A stretch of 64,000 nucleotides of DNA from Streptomyces griseorubiginosus (lineage in GTDB: Bacteria; Actinomycetota; Actinomycetes; Streptomycetales; Streptomycetaceae): NCBI RefSeq assembly GCF_001514195.1, contig NZ_KQ948734.1:836462-900461 (forward strand), in the 5' to 3' direction. Both the position numbers and the translations under genes were made by a program. Positions 46,227 to 55,321 of the stretch are shown here, in pieces; the first letter of the stretch is position 1, and each line of letters opens with the position of its first letter. Under the pieces are notes generated by a model. It saw nothing but the letters and a program-made list of their open reading frames with translations, did no database searches and had not been told where the DNA came from.

Positions 46227-47837
46227 TTAGTGCGAGGTTCCCGCGGTAGCCGGGGGAAGTTCCACCTGGACCCCGGGGTCGCCCGCGTCCGCCGTGTAGT
46301 CCTCCGGGCTCGTCTCGTCCACGCCCTCGGGGGCCTTCGCCGCCTTCAGGATGAACGTGAGGATCACCGTCACCGCCACGTTGAGCACGAACGCGGTGAG
46401 GCCGATGTAGCCGATCTCGCCGATGCCCGGGATCTCCTTCGCCGAGCCGCCGAAGTGCTTCTGGGTCGGCGAGGCGACGCCGTACGCGGCGACCGTGCCG
46501 TAGACCATGCCGACCGCCCAGCCGGCGAGCAGCGCCCAGCGGTGGAACCAGCGGGTGAACAGGCCGCCGACCAGGGCCGGGAAGGTCTGGAGGATCCAGA
46601 TGCCGCCCAGGAGCTGGAAGTTGATGGCGACCGTCTTGTCCATGGTCAGGACGAAGACCAGGGCGCCCACCTTCACCAGCAGGGACACCAGCTTGGAGAC
46701 CTTCGTCTCCTGGGCCGCGGTCGCGTCCGGCTTGATGAAGTCCTTGTAGATGTTGCGGGTGAAGAGATTCGCGGCCGCGATCGACATGATGGCCGCCGGG
46801 ACGAGCGCGCCGATGCCGATCGCCGCGAAGGCCACGCCCGCGAACCAGTCCGGGAACATGTCCTCGAACAGCTGCGGGATCGCCAGCTGCGGGTTGGTGA
46901 CCTTGACCCCGGCCGCGATCGCCATGAAGCCGAGCAGGGCCAGCAGGCCGAGCATCAGCGAGTACAGCGGCAGGATCGTGGTGTTGCGGCGGATCACCTC
47001 ACGGCTGCGGGAGGACAGCGTCGCGGTGATCGAGTGCGGGTACATGAAGAGCGCGAGCGCGGAGCCCAACGCGAGCGTGGCGTACGTCCATTGACCCGCC
47101 TCCAGCGGGACGAGTCCGCCCGCCTTGGCCGCCGTGTACTTCTCGCTCGCCGCGCCGAAGACGTCGTCGAAGCCGCCCAGCTTGATCGGGATGTAGATGA
47201 TCGCCACCGCGATGACGATGTAGATCAGCGTGTCCTTCACGAACGCGATCAGTGCGGGGGCTCTGAGGCCCGAGGAGTACGTGTAGGCCGCGAGCACGCC
47301 GAAGGCGATCAGCAGCGGGAGGTCCTTCACGAACCAGTTGGTGTTCTCGCCGCCGCCGACGCCCATGACGTCCAGGACGGCCTGGATGCCGACCAGTTGG
47401 AGCGCGATGTACGGCATGGTCGCGAGGATGCCGGTGACCGCGACGGCCAGCGAGAGTCCCTTGGAGCCGAAGCGGCCGCGCACGAAGTCCGAGGTGGTGA
47501 CGTATCCGTGCTTGTGGGAGACCGACCACAGCCGGGGCAGGAAGGTGAAGATCAGCGGGTACACCAGGATCGTGTACGGCACCGCGAAGAAGCCGGCCGC
47601 GCCCGCCGCGTAGATCGCCGCGGGCACCGCGACGAAGGTGTACGCCGTGTAGAGGTCGCCGCCCAGCAGGAACCAGGTGATCCAGGTGCCGAACGACCGG
47701 CCGCCCAGGCCCCATTCGTCCAGCGAGTGCTCGTTCTCGGCCTTGCGCCAGCGCGCGGCCAGGAAGCCCATGACCGTGACGGCCAGGAAGAAGAGGATGA
47801 AGACGGTGAGTGCCACGCCGTTGACGCCGCCGTTCAC
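46227..47837 (-). CDS. Sodium:solute symporter family permease, monocarboxylate type (MctP-like)
   Basis: 536 aa, GTG start. About 13 membrane helices. FGTWITWFLLGGDLYTAYTF and YSSGLRAPALIAFVKDTLIY are SSS-family landmarks, closest to monocarboxylate/acetate-type permeases. It is preceded by a small DUF3311 protein with which its start overlaps by 4 bp, the arrangement usual for these transporters. Substrates such as acetate, pyruvate or lactate are inferred from the family only. Confidence 0.85.
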   Translation of the reverse strand: MNGGVNGVALTVFILFFLAVTVMGFLAARWRKAENEHSLDEWGLGGRSFGTWITWFLLGGDLYTAYTFVAVPAAIYAAGAAGFFAVPYTILVYPLIFTFLPRLWSVSHKHGYVTTSDFVRGRFGSKGLSLAVAVTGILATMPYIALQLVGIQAVLDVMGVGGGENTNWFVKDLPLLIAFGVLAAYTYSSGLRAPALIAFVKDTLIYIVIAVAIIYIPIKLGGFDDVFGAASEKYTAAKAGGLVPLEAGQWTYATLALGSALALFMYPHSITATLSSRSREVIRRNTTILPLYSLMLGLLALLGFMAIAAGVKVTNPQLAIPQLFEDMFPDWFAGVAFAAIGIGALVPAAIMSIAAANLFTRNIYKDFIKPDATAAQETKVSKLVSLLVKVGALVFVLTMDKTVAINFQLLGGIWILQTFPALVGGLFTRWFHRWALLAGWAVGMVYGTVAAYGVASPTQKHFGGSAKEIPGIGEIGYIGLTAFVLNVAVTVILTFILKAAKAPEGVDETSPEDYTADAGDPGVQVELPPATAGTSH

Positions 47838-48085
47838 TTGGCACCTCCGTGGCGGGCGCGCTGGTCACGCCTCCAGAGCTGGTAGGCGATCATCGTCAGC
47901 GCGGTGGAGATCAGCACCCACAGCATCTGGTACCAGTAGAAGAACGGGATCCCGATGAACTCCGGGTCGACCTTGGCGTACGAGCCGACCCAGAGCATCG
48001 CCACGAAGGGCGCGAGCAGGCAGAGCGCGATGACCACGCGCACCGGTGTCACCACCGGTGGTCTCACTTCAGGTGCGTCCGACAT
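47834..48085 (-). CDS. DUF3311 small membrane subunit of the permease
   Basis: 83 aa from ATG 48085, GGAG upstream. Two membrane helices (VVIALCLLAPFVAMLWVGSY and FYWYQMLWVLISTALTMIAY). DUF3311 proteins are routinely encoded just before SSS monocarboxylate permeases. The stop overlaps the permease start. Confidence 0.8.
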   Translation of the reverse strand: MSDAPEVRPPVVTPVRVVIALCLLAPFVAMLWVGSYAKVDPEFIGIPFFYWYQMLWVLISTALTMIAYQLWRRDQRARHGGAK

Positions 48086-48107
48086 GTCGTGGCTCCTACC
48101 CCTCACT

Positions 48108-48123
48108 GATCAGCGTTGATCAC
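48108..48123. promoter_or_regulatory. Candidate operator palindrome before the permease operon
   Basis: TGATCA, four bases, TGATCA, 23 bp before the DUF3311 start. The regulator is not identified. Confidence 0.35.
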
Positions 48124-48211
48124 CTGTAACGCGCAGGCAATCTAGGTCACGCGTCACGTGAGGGGAAGACCTCGTCGGCGTATCGGTATGTCGATTCTGT
48201 GAAGCATCGGC

Positions 48212-48235
48212 GGGGCCGTACATCGGTACGGCCCC
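48212..48235 (-). terminator. Terminator after dasR
   Basis: GGGGCCGTAC and GTACGGCCCC form a perfect 10-bp stem with a 4-nt loop, 19 nt past the dasR stop. Confidence 0.7.
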
Positions 48236-48253
48236 CGCGGCCCCCGCGGTGTC

Positions 48254-49100
<847 letters not shown>

Positions 49101-49230
49101 GAGGTGAGTGGTATAGCGGACGAGAGTACTCCGCCGCCGCTGTTTTCGCTGCCTTCTTTACTAATGGTCCCTGCATATGTAGCTCGCATAACGGCTGGTC
49201 AGGGGCGTTTCTCGGGCTCTTGACAGGCTC

Positions 49231-49246
49231 TGTGGTCTGGTCCAAG
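49231..49246. promoter_or_regulatory. DasR operator-like site, distal of dasA
   Basis: TGTGGTCTGGTCCAAG, half-sites TGGTCT and GGTCCA, 8 bp before the stronger dasA site. Confidence 0.6.
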
Positions 49247-49254
49247 CTCCCTCT

Positions 49255-49270
49255 ACTGGTCTACACCATT
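49255..49270. promoter_or_regulatory. DasR operator (dre) proximal to dasA
   Basis: ACTGGTCTACACCATT, 55 bp before dasA, with one perfect half-site. Confidence 0.85.
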
Positions 49271-49324
49271 GGTCCAGGTCCCGGCTGGTGGGCGGGAGGT
49301 GTGGGCATCCCTGAGGAGGGTGGC

Positions 49325-50608
49325 GTGAAGCGCAAGCTGGCAGCCGCGATAGGCATCGCGGGCATGATGGTCTCGGTCGCGGCATGTGGGGGCAGCGACA
49401 GCGGAAGTTCGGACAACAGCGGCGCGGACGCCAAGGAGCTGACCGTCTGGCTCACCGTCGACGCCCAGAACAACTGGCCCGAGCTGGTGAAGGCCGCGGA
49501 CGCCGCGGTCCAGAAGAAGCACCCCGGCATCAAGATCAACCACGAGTACTACGGCTGGCCGGACAAGAACACCAAGCTCGACGCGGTCCTCGCCACCGAC
49601 AAGGCCCCCGACGTCGTCGAGATGGGCAACACCGAGATGCTCGGCTACATGGTCAAGGGGGCCTTCGCGCCCCTGGACGCCTCGAAGTTCACCAACTCCG
49701 CGGCCTGGCTCGACGGCCTCAAGGCCTCGGTGACCTACGACGGCAAGACCTACGGCGTCCCGTACTACGCGGGCGGCCGCGTCGGCAACTGGCGCAAGGA
49801 CGTCTTCGCCTCGGTCGGCGTCAAGTCCGCCCCGAAGACCTACGCGGAGCTGACCGCCGCCCTCGACAAGGTCCAGAAGAAAGAGGGCAACACGTTCTCC
49901 GCCTGGTACCAGCCCACCCGTGACTGGTATGCGGCCATGTCCTTCGTCTACGACGCCGGCGGCTCCATCGCGGTGGACTCGGGCGGCACCTGGAAGGCCA
50001 ACCTCTCCTCGCCGGAGTCCCTCAAGGGCCTCACCGAGTTCAAGAACGTCGTCGACAAGTACATGCACGGCGACAAGACCAAGGACGAGTCCGACCGCTA
50101 CATCGTCTACGGCCAGGGCAAGTCGGGCATGATCTTCGGCGCGGCCTGGGAGGGCGCGACCTCCGCCGACCCGAAGAACGACAAGACCGGCAAGCTCAAG
50201 GACAACCTCGAGAACTTCGTGATGCCCGGCCCGTCCGGCAAGAACATGCCCGTCTTCCTGGGCGGTTCGGACCTCGCGGTTCCGGTGAAGTCCAAGGCGC
50301 AGGCCGTCGCCGCCGAGTGGATCAACGCCTTCACCGGTCCCTCCGGCCAGAAGGGCCTGATGGCCAAGGGCAACCTGCCCAACAACAAGACCGACCTCGC
50401 CACCCTGAAGAAGGACCCGGCGACGGCGGTCCCGGCCACCGCCGCCGAGTCCAACTGGTTCGTGCCCATGGCGCCCGGCTGGGGCCAGGTCGAGAAGGCG
50501 CAGGTCCTTCAGAACATGCTCCAGAACATCGGCACCGGCAAGCAGTCCGTCGAAGCGGCGGCCAAGGCCGCCGACGCGGCGATCGACAAGGTCATCAACA
50601 CCAAGTGA
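49325..50608 (+). CDS. dasA: Chitobiose-binding lipoprotein DasA of the DasABC ABC transporter
   Basis: 427 aa from GTG 49325, with GAGGAGGG just before. Signal peptide with lipobox VSVAAC (lipid-anchored Cys at residue ~20). A periplasmic-type sugar-binding fold follows (ELTVWLTVDAQNNWPELVKA, YGVPYYAGGRVGNWRKDVF). Binds chitobiose for import. A perfect hairpin at 50614-50647 lies before dasB, which could raise dasA over dasBC. Repressed by DasR. Confidence 0.95.
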   Translation: MKRKLAAAIGIAGMMVSVAACGGSDSGSSDNSGADAKELTVWLTVDAQNNWPELVKAADAAVQKKHPGIKINHEYYGWPDKNTKLDAVLATDKAPDVVEMGNTEMLGYMVKGAFAPLDASKFTNSAAWLDGLKASVTYDGKTYGVPYYAGGRVGNWRKDVFASVGVKSAPKTYAELTAALDKVQKKEGNTFSAWYQPTRDWYAAMSFVYDAGGSIAVDSGGTWKANLSSPESLKGLTEFKNVVDKYMHGDKTKDESDRYIVYGQGKSGMIFGAAWEGATSADPKNDKTGKLKDNLENFVMPGPSGKNMPVFLGGSDLAVPVKSKAQAVAAEWINAFTGPSGQKGLMAKGNLPNNKTDLATLKKDPATAVPATAAESNWFVPMAPGWGQVEKAQVLQNMLQNIGTGKQSVEAAAKAADAAIDKVINTK

Positions 50609-50613
50609 CCGCA

Positions 50614-50647
50614 GGCAGGGCCCCGTCGGGACCGACGGGGCCCTGCC
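50614..50647 (+). terminator. Strong hairpin between dasA and dasB
   Basis: Arms 50614-50629 and 50632-50647, a perfect 16-bp stem with a GA loop. Either a partial terminator or an mRNA-stabilising stem; no T-run. Confidence 0.7.
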
Positions 50648-50736
50648 TCCCGTACGGCTGCGCGGGCATCGCCTCTCGTACGTCCGCGCGGACCCCGCCG
50701 TCCGCACGACGTGCCGGCTTCGCCTCCGTGGACGGC

Positions 50737-50805
50737 CGTGCGGGCCCCGCTTCCGCAGACGAGCGTGCGGGCCCCGCCTCCGCAGACGAGCGTGCGGGCT
50801 GCGCC
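50737..50805 (+). repeat. 27-bp tandem repeats in the dasA-dasB gap
   Basis: Two nearly identical units (50737-50763, 50764-50790), each holding CGTGCGGGCCCCGC and CCGCAGACGAG, plus a partial third. A degraded copy precedes them. Confidence 0.8.
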
Positions 50806-50864
50806 CCGTGCACGACCGCGCGCATCGCTTTCGTACGACCAGAGGGACCGCTGAGGAGCGCGCC

Positions 50865-51845
50865 ATGAGTGCCGCAGACACCACCACCCCCACCGAGGTG
50901 CCGCCGCCGCTGTCGGTACCACCGCCGCCCACCCCGTCGGCGCCCCGCAGAAGGCGGGGGCCCGGCGCCACCCCGTGGCTGCTGCTCGCGCCCTGCCTGC
51001 TCATCCTCGGCCTGGTCATGGGCTATCCGCTGGTCCGCCTGGTCACCCTGTCCTTCCAGAAGTTCGGCCAGTCCCAGCTGTGGGGCTTCCTGCCCGCCCA
51101 GTGGGTCGGCTTCGACAACTTCACCGCCGTACTGGGCGACGGCGAGTTCTGGACGGTCGTCGTCCGGACCGTCGTCTTCGCGGCCGGCTGCGTCATCTTC
51201 ACGATGGTCACCGGCATGCTGATCGCCCTGCTGCTCCAGCGGGTGTCCGGCTGGGTGAAGACCCTGATCAACATCGCGCTGGTGGCCAGCTGGGGCATGC
51301 CGATCGTCGTCGCCACCACGGTCTTCAAGTGGCTGTTCGACGCGGACTACGGCATCCTCAACGCGCTGCTCAGCAAGCTGCCCGGGGTCGAGATGATCGG
51401 CCACAACTGGTTCGCCAGCGGTCCCCAGGGCCTGGCCGTGATCATGCTGCTGGTGGTCTGGGGCGCGGTGCCCTTCGTCGTGATCACCCTGAGCGCCGGA
51501 CTCACCCAGGTCCCCAAGGAGATGGAGGAGGCCGCCCGTCTCGACGGCGCCGGCGCCTGGGGCGTGTTCCGGTACGTCACCCTGCCGATCCTCAAGCCCA
51601 TCATCGTGATGCTGACGACCCTGTCGGTCATCTGGGACATGGGCGTCTTCCCTCAGGTGTTCGTGATGCGCAACGGCCACCCGGAGCCGGAGTTCCAGAT
51701 CCTGCCGACGTACTCCTACGACCGAGCCTTCGTGGTCAACGACTACGCGCAGGGCTCCGCGATCGCCCTCATCACCGTGCTGCTGCTGCTCGGGGTCGTC
51801 GCCGTGTACATGCGTCAGATGCTGAAGATCGGAGAGGTCGAATGA
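50865..51845 (+). CDS. dasB: ABC transporter permease DasB
   Basis: 326 aa, GAGGAG ten bases before ATG 50865. Six membrane helices. The EAA motif EMEEAARLDGAGAWGVFRYV contacts the ATPase. A Pro-rich cytoplasmic N-terminus (~35 residues) precedes helix 1. Pairs with DasC. The operon encodes no ATPase; MsiK is known to energise this transporter. dasC overlaps by 4 bp. Confidence 0.93.
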   Translation: MSAADTTTPTEVPPPLSVPPPPTPSAPRRRRGPGATPWLLLAPCLLILGLVMGYPLVRLVTLSFQKFGQSQLWGFLPAQWVGFDNFTAVLGDGEFWTVVVRTVVFAAGCVIFTMVTGMLIALLLQRVSGWVKTLINIALVASWGMPIVVATTVFKWLFDADYGILNALLSKLPGVEMIGHNWFASGPQGLAVIMLLVVWGAVPFVVITLSAGLTQVPKEMEEAARLDGAGAWGVFRYVTLPILKPIIVMLTTLSVIWDMGVFPQVFVMRNGHPEPEFQILPTYSYDRAFVVNDYAQGSAIALITVLLLLGVVAVYMRQMLKIGEVE

Positions 51846-52684
51846 GCACGCTCGCTCCCGGGGTCCGCCGCAGGTCGAAGCTGGGCTGGAACCTCCTCGG
51901 TCTCCTCGTCTTCGTCACCGCCGGCTTCCCCGTCTACTGGATGCTCAACACCGCGTTCAAGCCGGCGAAGGACGCCATCGACCCGGACCCGAGCCTGCTG
52001 CCGACGGGCGTGACGCTGAGCAACTTCAGCCGCGCGCTGGACATCGCCGACTTCTGGGGCCCGGTCGGCCGCAGCCTCGTCGTGTCCCTCGCGGTCGTGG
52101 CGATCGGCATCGTGGTCGGCACCCTGGCCGCCCTCGCCATCTCCCGCTTCGCCTTCCGCGGCCGCAAGGTCGTGATCGTGGGCATCCTCGCGGTCCAGAT
52201 GGTCCCCCTGGTCGCGATGATCATCCCGGTCTTCCTGCTCCTGAACGACCTCGACCAGTACGACAAGCTGTCCGGCCTGATCATCACGTACCTGACCTTC
52301 ATCCTCCCCTTCACGGTGTGGACGCTGCGCGGCTTCATCGTCAACATCCCGAGGGAGCTGGAGGAGGCGGCGATGGTCGACGGCTGCTCACCCACCGGCG
52401 CCTTCCTGCGCGTGGTCTTCCCCCTCCTGGCCCCCGGCATGGTCGCCACCTCGGTCTACGCCTTCATCCAGGCCTGGAACGAGTACCTCTACGCCCTCAT
52501 GCTGCTCAGCCAGAAGAACCAGACCGCGACCGTCTGGCTCGGCAACTTCACCACCAAACACGGCACCGAATACGCCCCGATGATGGCCGGCGCCACCATG
52601 ATGGCCGTGCCGATCGTGGTCCTCTTCCTCCTCGTCCAGCGCAAGATGGCCGCGGGTCTCACCGCGGGCGCCGTGAAGGGATAA
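51842..52684 (+). CDS. dasC: ABC transporter permease DasC
   Basis: 280 aa, ATGA overlap with dasB. Six membrane helices; EAA motif ELEEAAMVDGCSPTGAFLRV. The second half of the chitobiose channel. The next gene starts 9 bp later. Confidence 0.93.
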   Translation: MSTLAPGVRRRSKLGWNLLGLLVFVTAGFPVYWMLNTAFKPAKDAIDPDPSLLPTGVTLSNFSRALDIADFWGPVGRSLVVSLAVVAIGIVVGTLAALAISRFAFRGRKVVIVGILAVQMVPLVAMIIPVFLLLNDLDQYDKLSGLIITYLTFILPFTVWTLRGFIVNIPRELEEAAMVDGCSPTGAFLRVVFPLLAPGMVATSVYAFIQAWNEYLYALMLLSQKNQTATVWLGNFTTKHGTEYAPMMAGATMMAVPIVVLFLLVQRKMAAGLTAGAVKG

Positions 52685-52693
52685 CGCCCCCCG

Positions 52694-54175
52694 ATGACGA
52701 CATTCGCCAGCGGTACCGACACCCTCACGCGCGACGCGCTGACCGTGCTGCAACCCGGCTTCACCGGGACGACCGCCCCCGACTGGCTGCTGCGCCGCCT
52801 CGGCGAGGGCCTCGCCTCGGTCGGCCTGTTCGGCCGCAACATCACCTCCCCGGAACAACTCGCCGCCCTGACGGCCCAGTTGCGGGCCGAGCGCGACGAC
52901 GTCCTGGTCGCCATCGACGAGGAGGGCGGCGACGTCACCCGCCTGGAGGTGCGCTCCGGCTCGTCCTTCCCGGGCAACAACGCCCTGGGCGCGGTGGACG
53001 ACGTGGAGCTGACCCACGCGGTCGCCGCCGAGCTGGGCCGCCGTCTCGCGGCCTGCGGGGTCAACCTCAACTGGGCCCCGTCGGCCGACGTGAACTCCAA
53101 TCCCGCGAACCCGGTGATCGGCGTCCGCTCCTTCGGCGCCTCCGCCGACCTGGTCGCCCGGCACACGGCGGCATACGTCACCGGGCTCCAGTCGGCGGGC
53201 GTCGCCGCCTGCACCAAGCACTTCCCGGGCCACGGCGACACCGCGATCGACTCCCACCACGCCCTGCCGCGCATCGACGTGGACAGAGAGGTGCTGCTGG
53301 AGCGCGAACTGCGGCCCTTCCGCGCCGCCATCGCCGCCGGCACCCGTGCGGTGATGACCGCCCACATCCTGGTCCCGGCCCTGGACCGGGACCGCCCGGC
53401 CACGCTGTCCCACCCGGTCCTGACCGAGCTGCTGCGCGGCGAACTCGGCTACACCGGCCTCATCGTCACCGACGGGATGGAGATGCGGGCCATCGCCGGC
53501 ACCTACGGCATCGAGCGCGGCAGCGTGCTCGCCATCGCCGCAGGGGCCGACGCGATCTGCGTGGGCGGCGGCCTCGCCGACGACGACACGGTACGGCGGC
53601 TGCGGGACGCCCTGGTCTCCGCGGTCCGCTCGGGCGAACTCCCCGAGGAGCGCCTGGCCCAGGCGGCGGAACGGGTCCGCACCCTGGCCCACTGGACGGC
53701 GGCCGGCGCGGCCGACCCCCAGCTCCCGGCCGACGAGGAGGTGGGACTGCGCGCGGCCCGGCGGGCGTTGCGCCTCACCGGCGCCGACTTCACCCCGCTG
53801 TCCGCGGCCCCCTATGTCGCCGCCTTCACCCCGGTGGCCAACATCGCCGTCGGTGACGAGACGCCCTGGGGCGTGGCCGCCGAACTCACCCGTCTCCTCC
53901 CCGGCACGGAGACGGGGAGCTTCGCCGGCGAGGACGCGGGCCTCGCGACCCTGGCCGCGGCCGGCCCCCGCCGCATCGTGGCCGTGGTCCGCGACGAACA
54001 CCGCCACCCGTGGATGGCAGCGGCCCTGGACACGGTCCTGCGCACCCGCCCCGACACCGTCGTCATCGAAATGGGCCTCCCCCAGGCCCCGGCCCGAGGA
54101 GCCCTCCACATCGCAACCCACGGCGCGGCGAGGGTGTGCGGACGGGCGGCGGCGGAGGTAATTGCGGGGGCCTGA
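52694..54175 (+). CDS. dasD: Glycoside hydrolase family 3 beta-N-acetylhexosaminidase
   Basis: 493 aa. NagZ-type GH3 signature KHFPGHGDTAIDSHHALP (residues ~170-190) and the catalytic Asp in VTDGMEM (~258). No signal peptide, so it acts on imported chitobiose or cell-wall fragments in the cytoplasm, giving GlcNAc. Fourth gene of the das operon; a terminator follows at 54191. Confidence 0.9.
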   Translation: MTTFASGTDTLTRDALTVLQPGFTGTTAPDWLLRRLGEGLASVGLFGRNITSPEQLAALTAQLRAERDDVLVAIDEEGGDVTRLEVRSGSSFPGNNALGAVDDVELTHAVAAELGRRLAACGVNLNWAPSADVNSNPANPVIGVRSFGASADLVARHTAAYVTGLQSAGVAACTKHFPGHGDTAIDSHHALPRIDVDREVLLERELRPFRAAIAAGTRAVMTAHILVPALDRDRPATLSHPVLTELLRGELGYTGLIVTDGMEMRAIAGTYGIERGSVLAIAAGADAICVGGGLADDDTVRRLRDALVSAVRSGELPEERLAQAAERVRTLAHWTAAGAADPQLPADEEVGLRAARRALRLTGADFTPLSAAPYVAAFTPVANIAVGDETPWGVAAELTRLLPGTETGSFAGEDAGLATLAAAGPRRIVAVVRDEHRHPWMAAALDTVLRTRPDTVVIEMGLPQAPARGALHIATHGAARVCGRAAAEVIAGA

Positions 54176-54190
54176 GTCTGACGACGCCAC

Positions 54191-54223
54191 AGGTGCCGGT
54201 CCCTTCGAAAGGAACCGGCACCT
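54191..54223 (+). terminator. Intrinsic terminator after dasD
   Basis: Arms 54191-54205 and 54209-54223 pair over 15 bp with one mismatch, followed by AGGTCTTTTCTTTT, a rare clear T-tract in this genome. Confidence 0.85.
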
Positions 54224-54237
54224 AGGTCTTTTCTTTT

Positions 54238-54280
54238 GGGGGCGCGGGGAACTGCGCGACCAGCCACCACGAACCCGCAC
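54238..54280 (-). repeat. Dispersed intergenic repeat, copy F (inverted)
   Basis: Reverse complement of the other copies: GGGCGCGGGGAACTGCGCGA then CCAGCCACCACGAACCCGCA. It follows the dasD terminator. Confidence 0.75.
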
Positions 54281-54313
54281 CCGGCAACGAACAGAACCCG
54301 GCAGACGAGTTCC

Positions 54314-55099
54314 CTAAATCCCCTGCCAGTCCGGCTTGTTGACAAACGTGTGCCGGAAGTAATCGGCGAACTTCAACTTGGAAGCCGCCCCCTCGTCGAC
54401 GACAACCGTCGCATGCGGATGCAACTGAAGCGCAGACGCGGGACACACCGCCGCAACCGCCCCCTCCACCGTCGCCGCCACCGCATCCGCCTTGCCCTCA
54501 CCCGTCGCCAGCAGCACCAGATGCCGGGCCTCGAGGATCGTCCCGATCCCCTGGGTGATCACATGGTGCGGCACCTGTGAGATGTCCCCCTCGAAGAACC
54601 GCGCGTTGTCCACCCGCGTCTGCTCGGTGAGCGTCTTGATCCGGGTCCGCGAGGCCAGCGAGGAACACGGCTCGTTGAACCCGATGTGCCCGTCCGTCCC
54701 GATCCCCAGCAACTGGAGGTCCACGCCCCCGGCTTCGGCCAGCGCCGCGTCGTACGCCGCACACGCACCCGGTATGTCCTCAGCGGTCCCGTCCGGCCCC
54801 ATGAACGAGGACATCGGTATCCCCAGCGGCTCCAGGACCTCCCGGCGCAGCACCGAGCGATACGACTCCGGATGCTCGGCCGGCAGCCCCACGTACTCGT
54901 CGAGCTGGGCGATCCGCGCCCGCGAGGCGTCCACGGCACCGGACCGCACCTTCGAGGCCAGCGCTTCGTAGATCGGCAGCGGGGTCGAGCCGGTCGCCAC
55001 CCCGAGCAGGGCGTCGGGCTTGCGCCGCAGGAGCTGGGCCATGGCCTCGGCGATGAGCTCGCCGCCTGCCTTGGCGTCCGGAACGATGACAACTTCCAC
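54314..55099 (-). CDS. nagB: Glucosamine-6-phosphate deaminase NagB
   Basis: 261 aa from GTG 55099. Converts GlcN-6-P to fructose-6-P and ammonia. The active site is visible: VATGSTPLPIYEAL near the N-terminus, LDEYVG, and LGIGTDGHIGFNEP. GlcN-6-P is the DasR effector, so this enzyme tunes the whole regulon. A DasR site lies 85 bp upstream. Confidence 0.95.
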   Translation of the reverse strand: MEVVIVPDAKAGGELIAEAMAQLLRRKPDALLGVATGSTPLPIYEALASKVRSGAVDASRARIAQLDEYVGLPAEHPESYRSVLRREVLEPLGIPMSSFMGPDGTAEDIPGACAAYDAALAEAGGVDLQLLGIGTDGHIGFNEPCSSLASRTRIKTLTEQTRVDNARFFEGDISQVPHHVITQGIGTILEARHLVLLATGEGKADAVAATVEGAVAAVCPASALQLHPHATVVVDEGAASKLKFADYFRHTFVNKPDWQGI

Positions 55100-55183
55100 G
55101 CTGGGCCTGCCGATCTGAGGAAACGATCTGATCTGGAGAAACGCTCTGCACCGGGAGGGCTCGACCGGACCCGGCACAGCCCA

Positions 55184-55199
55184 TGTGGTTTAGACCAAT
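55184..55199. promoter_or_regulatory. DasR operator between nagB and the SIS gene
   Basis: TGTGGTTTAGACCAAT; half-sites TGGTTT and AGACCA. It may serve both divergent genes. Confidence 0.8.
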
Positions 55200-55321
55200 C
55201 TAACAGAATCGGGCGTCCCGGCCCAGAGTCCCCGGGCGTCATCGCCCCGCCGCCCCCGCGTCATGCCGAGGTCGGATCCCCTTCCTCGCGGGGGAGTCGA
55301 ACGGGTAGTGCAATAGGAGCC

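Noticed and set aside
46128..47885. A 585-residue plus-strand frame over the permease gene
   Set aside because: Composition of a shadow frame (Arg/Asp/His/Val-rich); the minus strand encodes a clear SSS permease.
50737..50805. 27-bp repeats considered as a CRISPR or iteron array
   Set aside because: No spacers and only two full units; no replication gene nearby.
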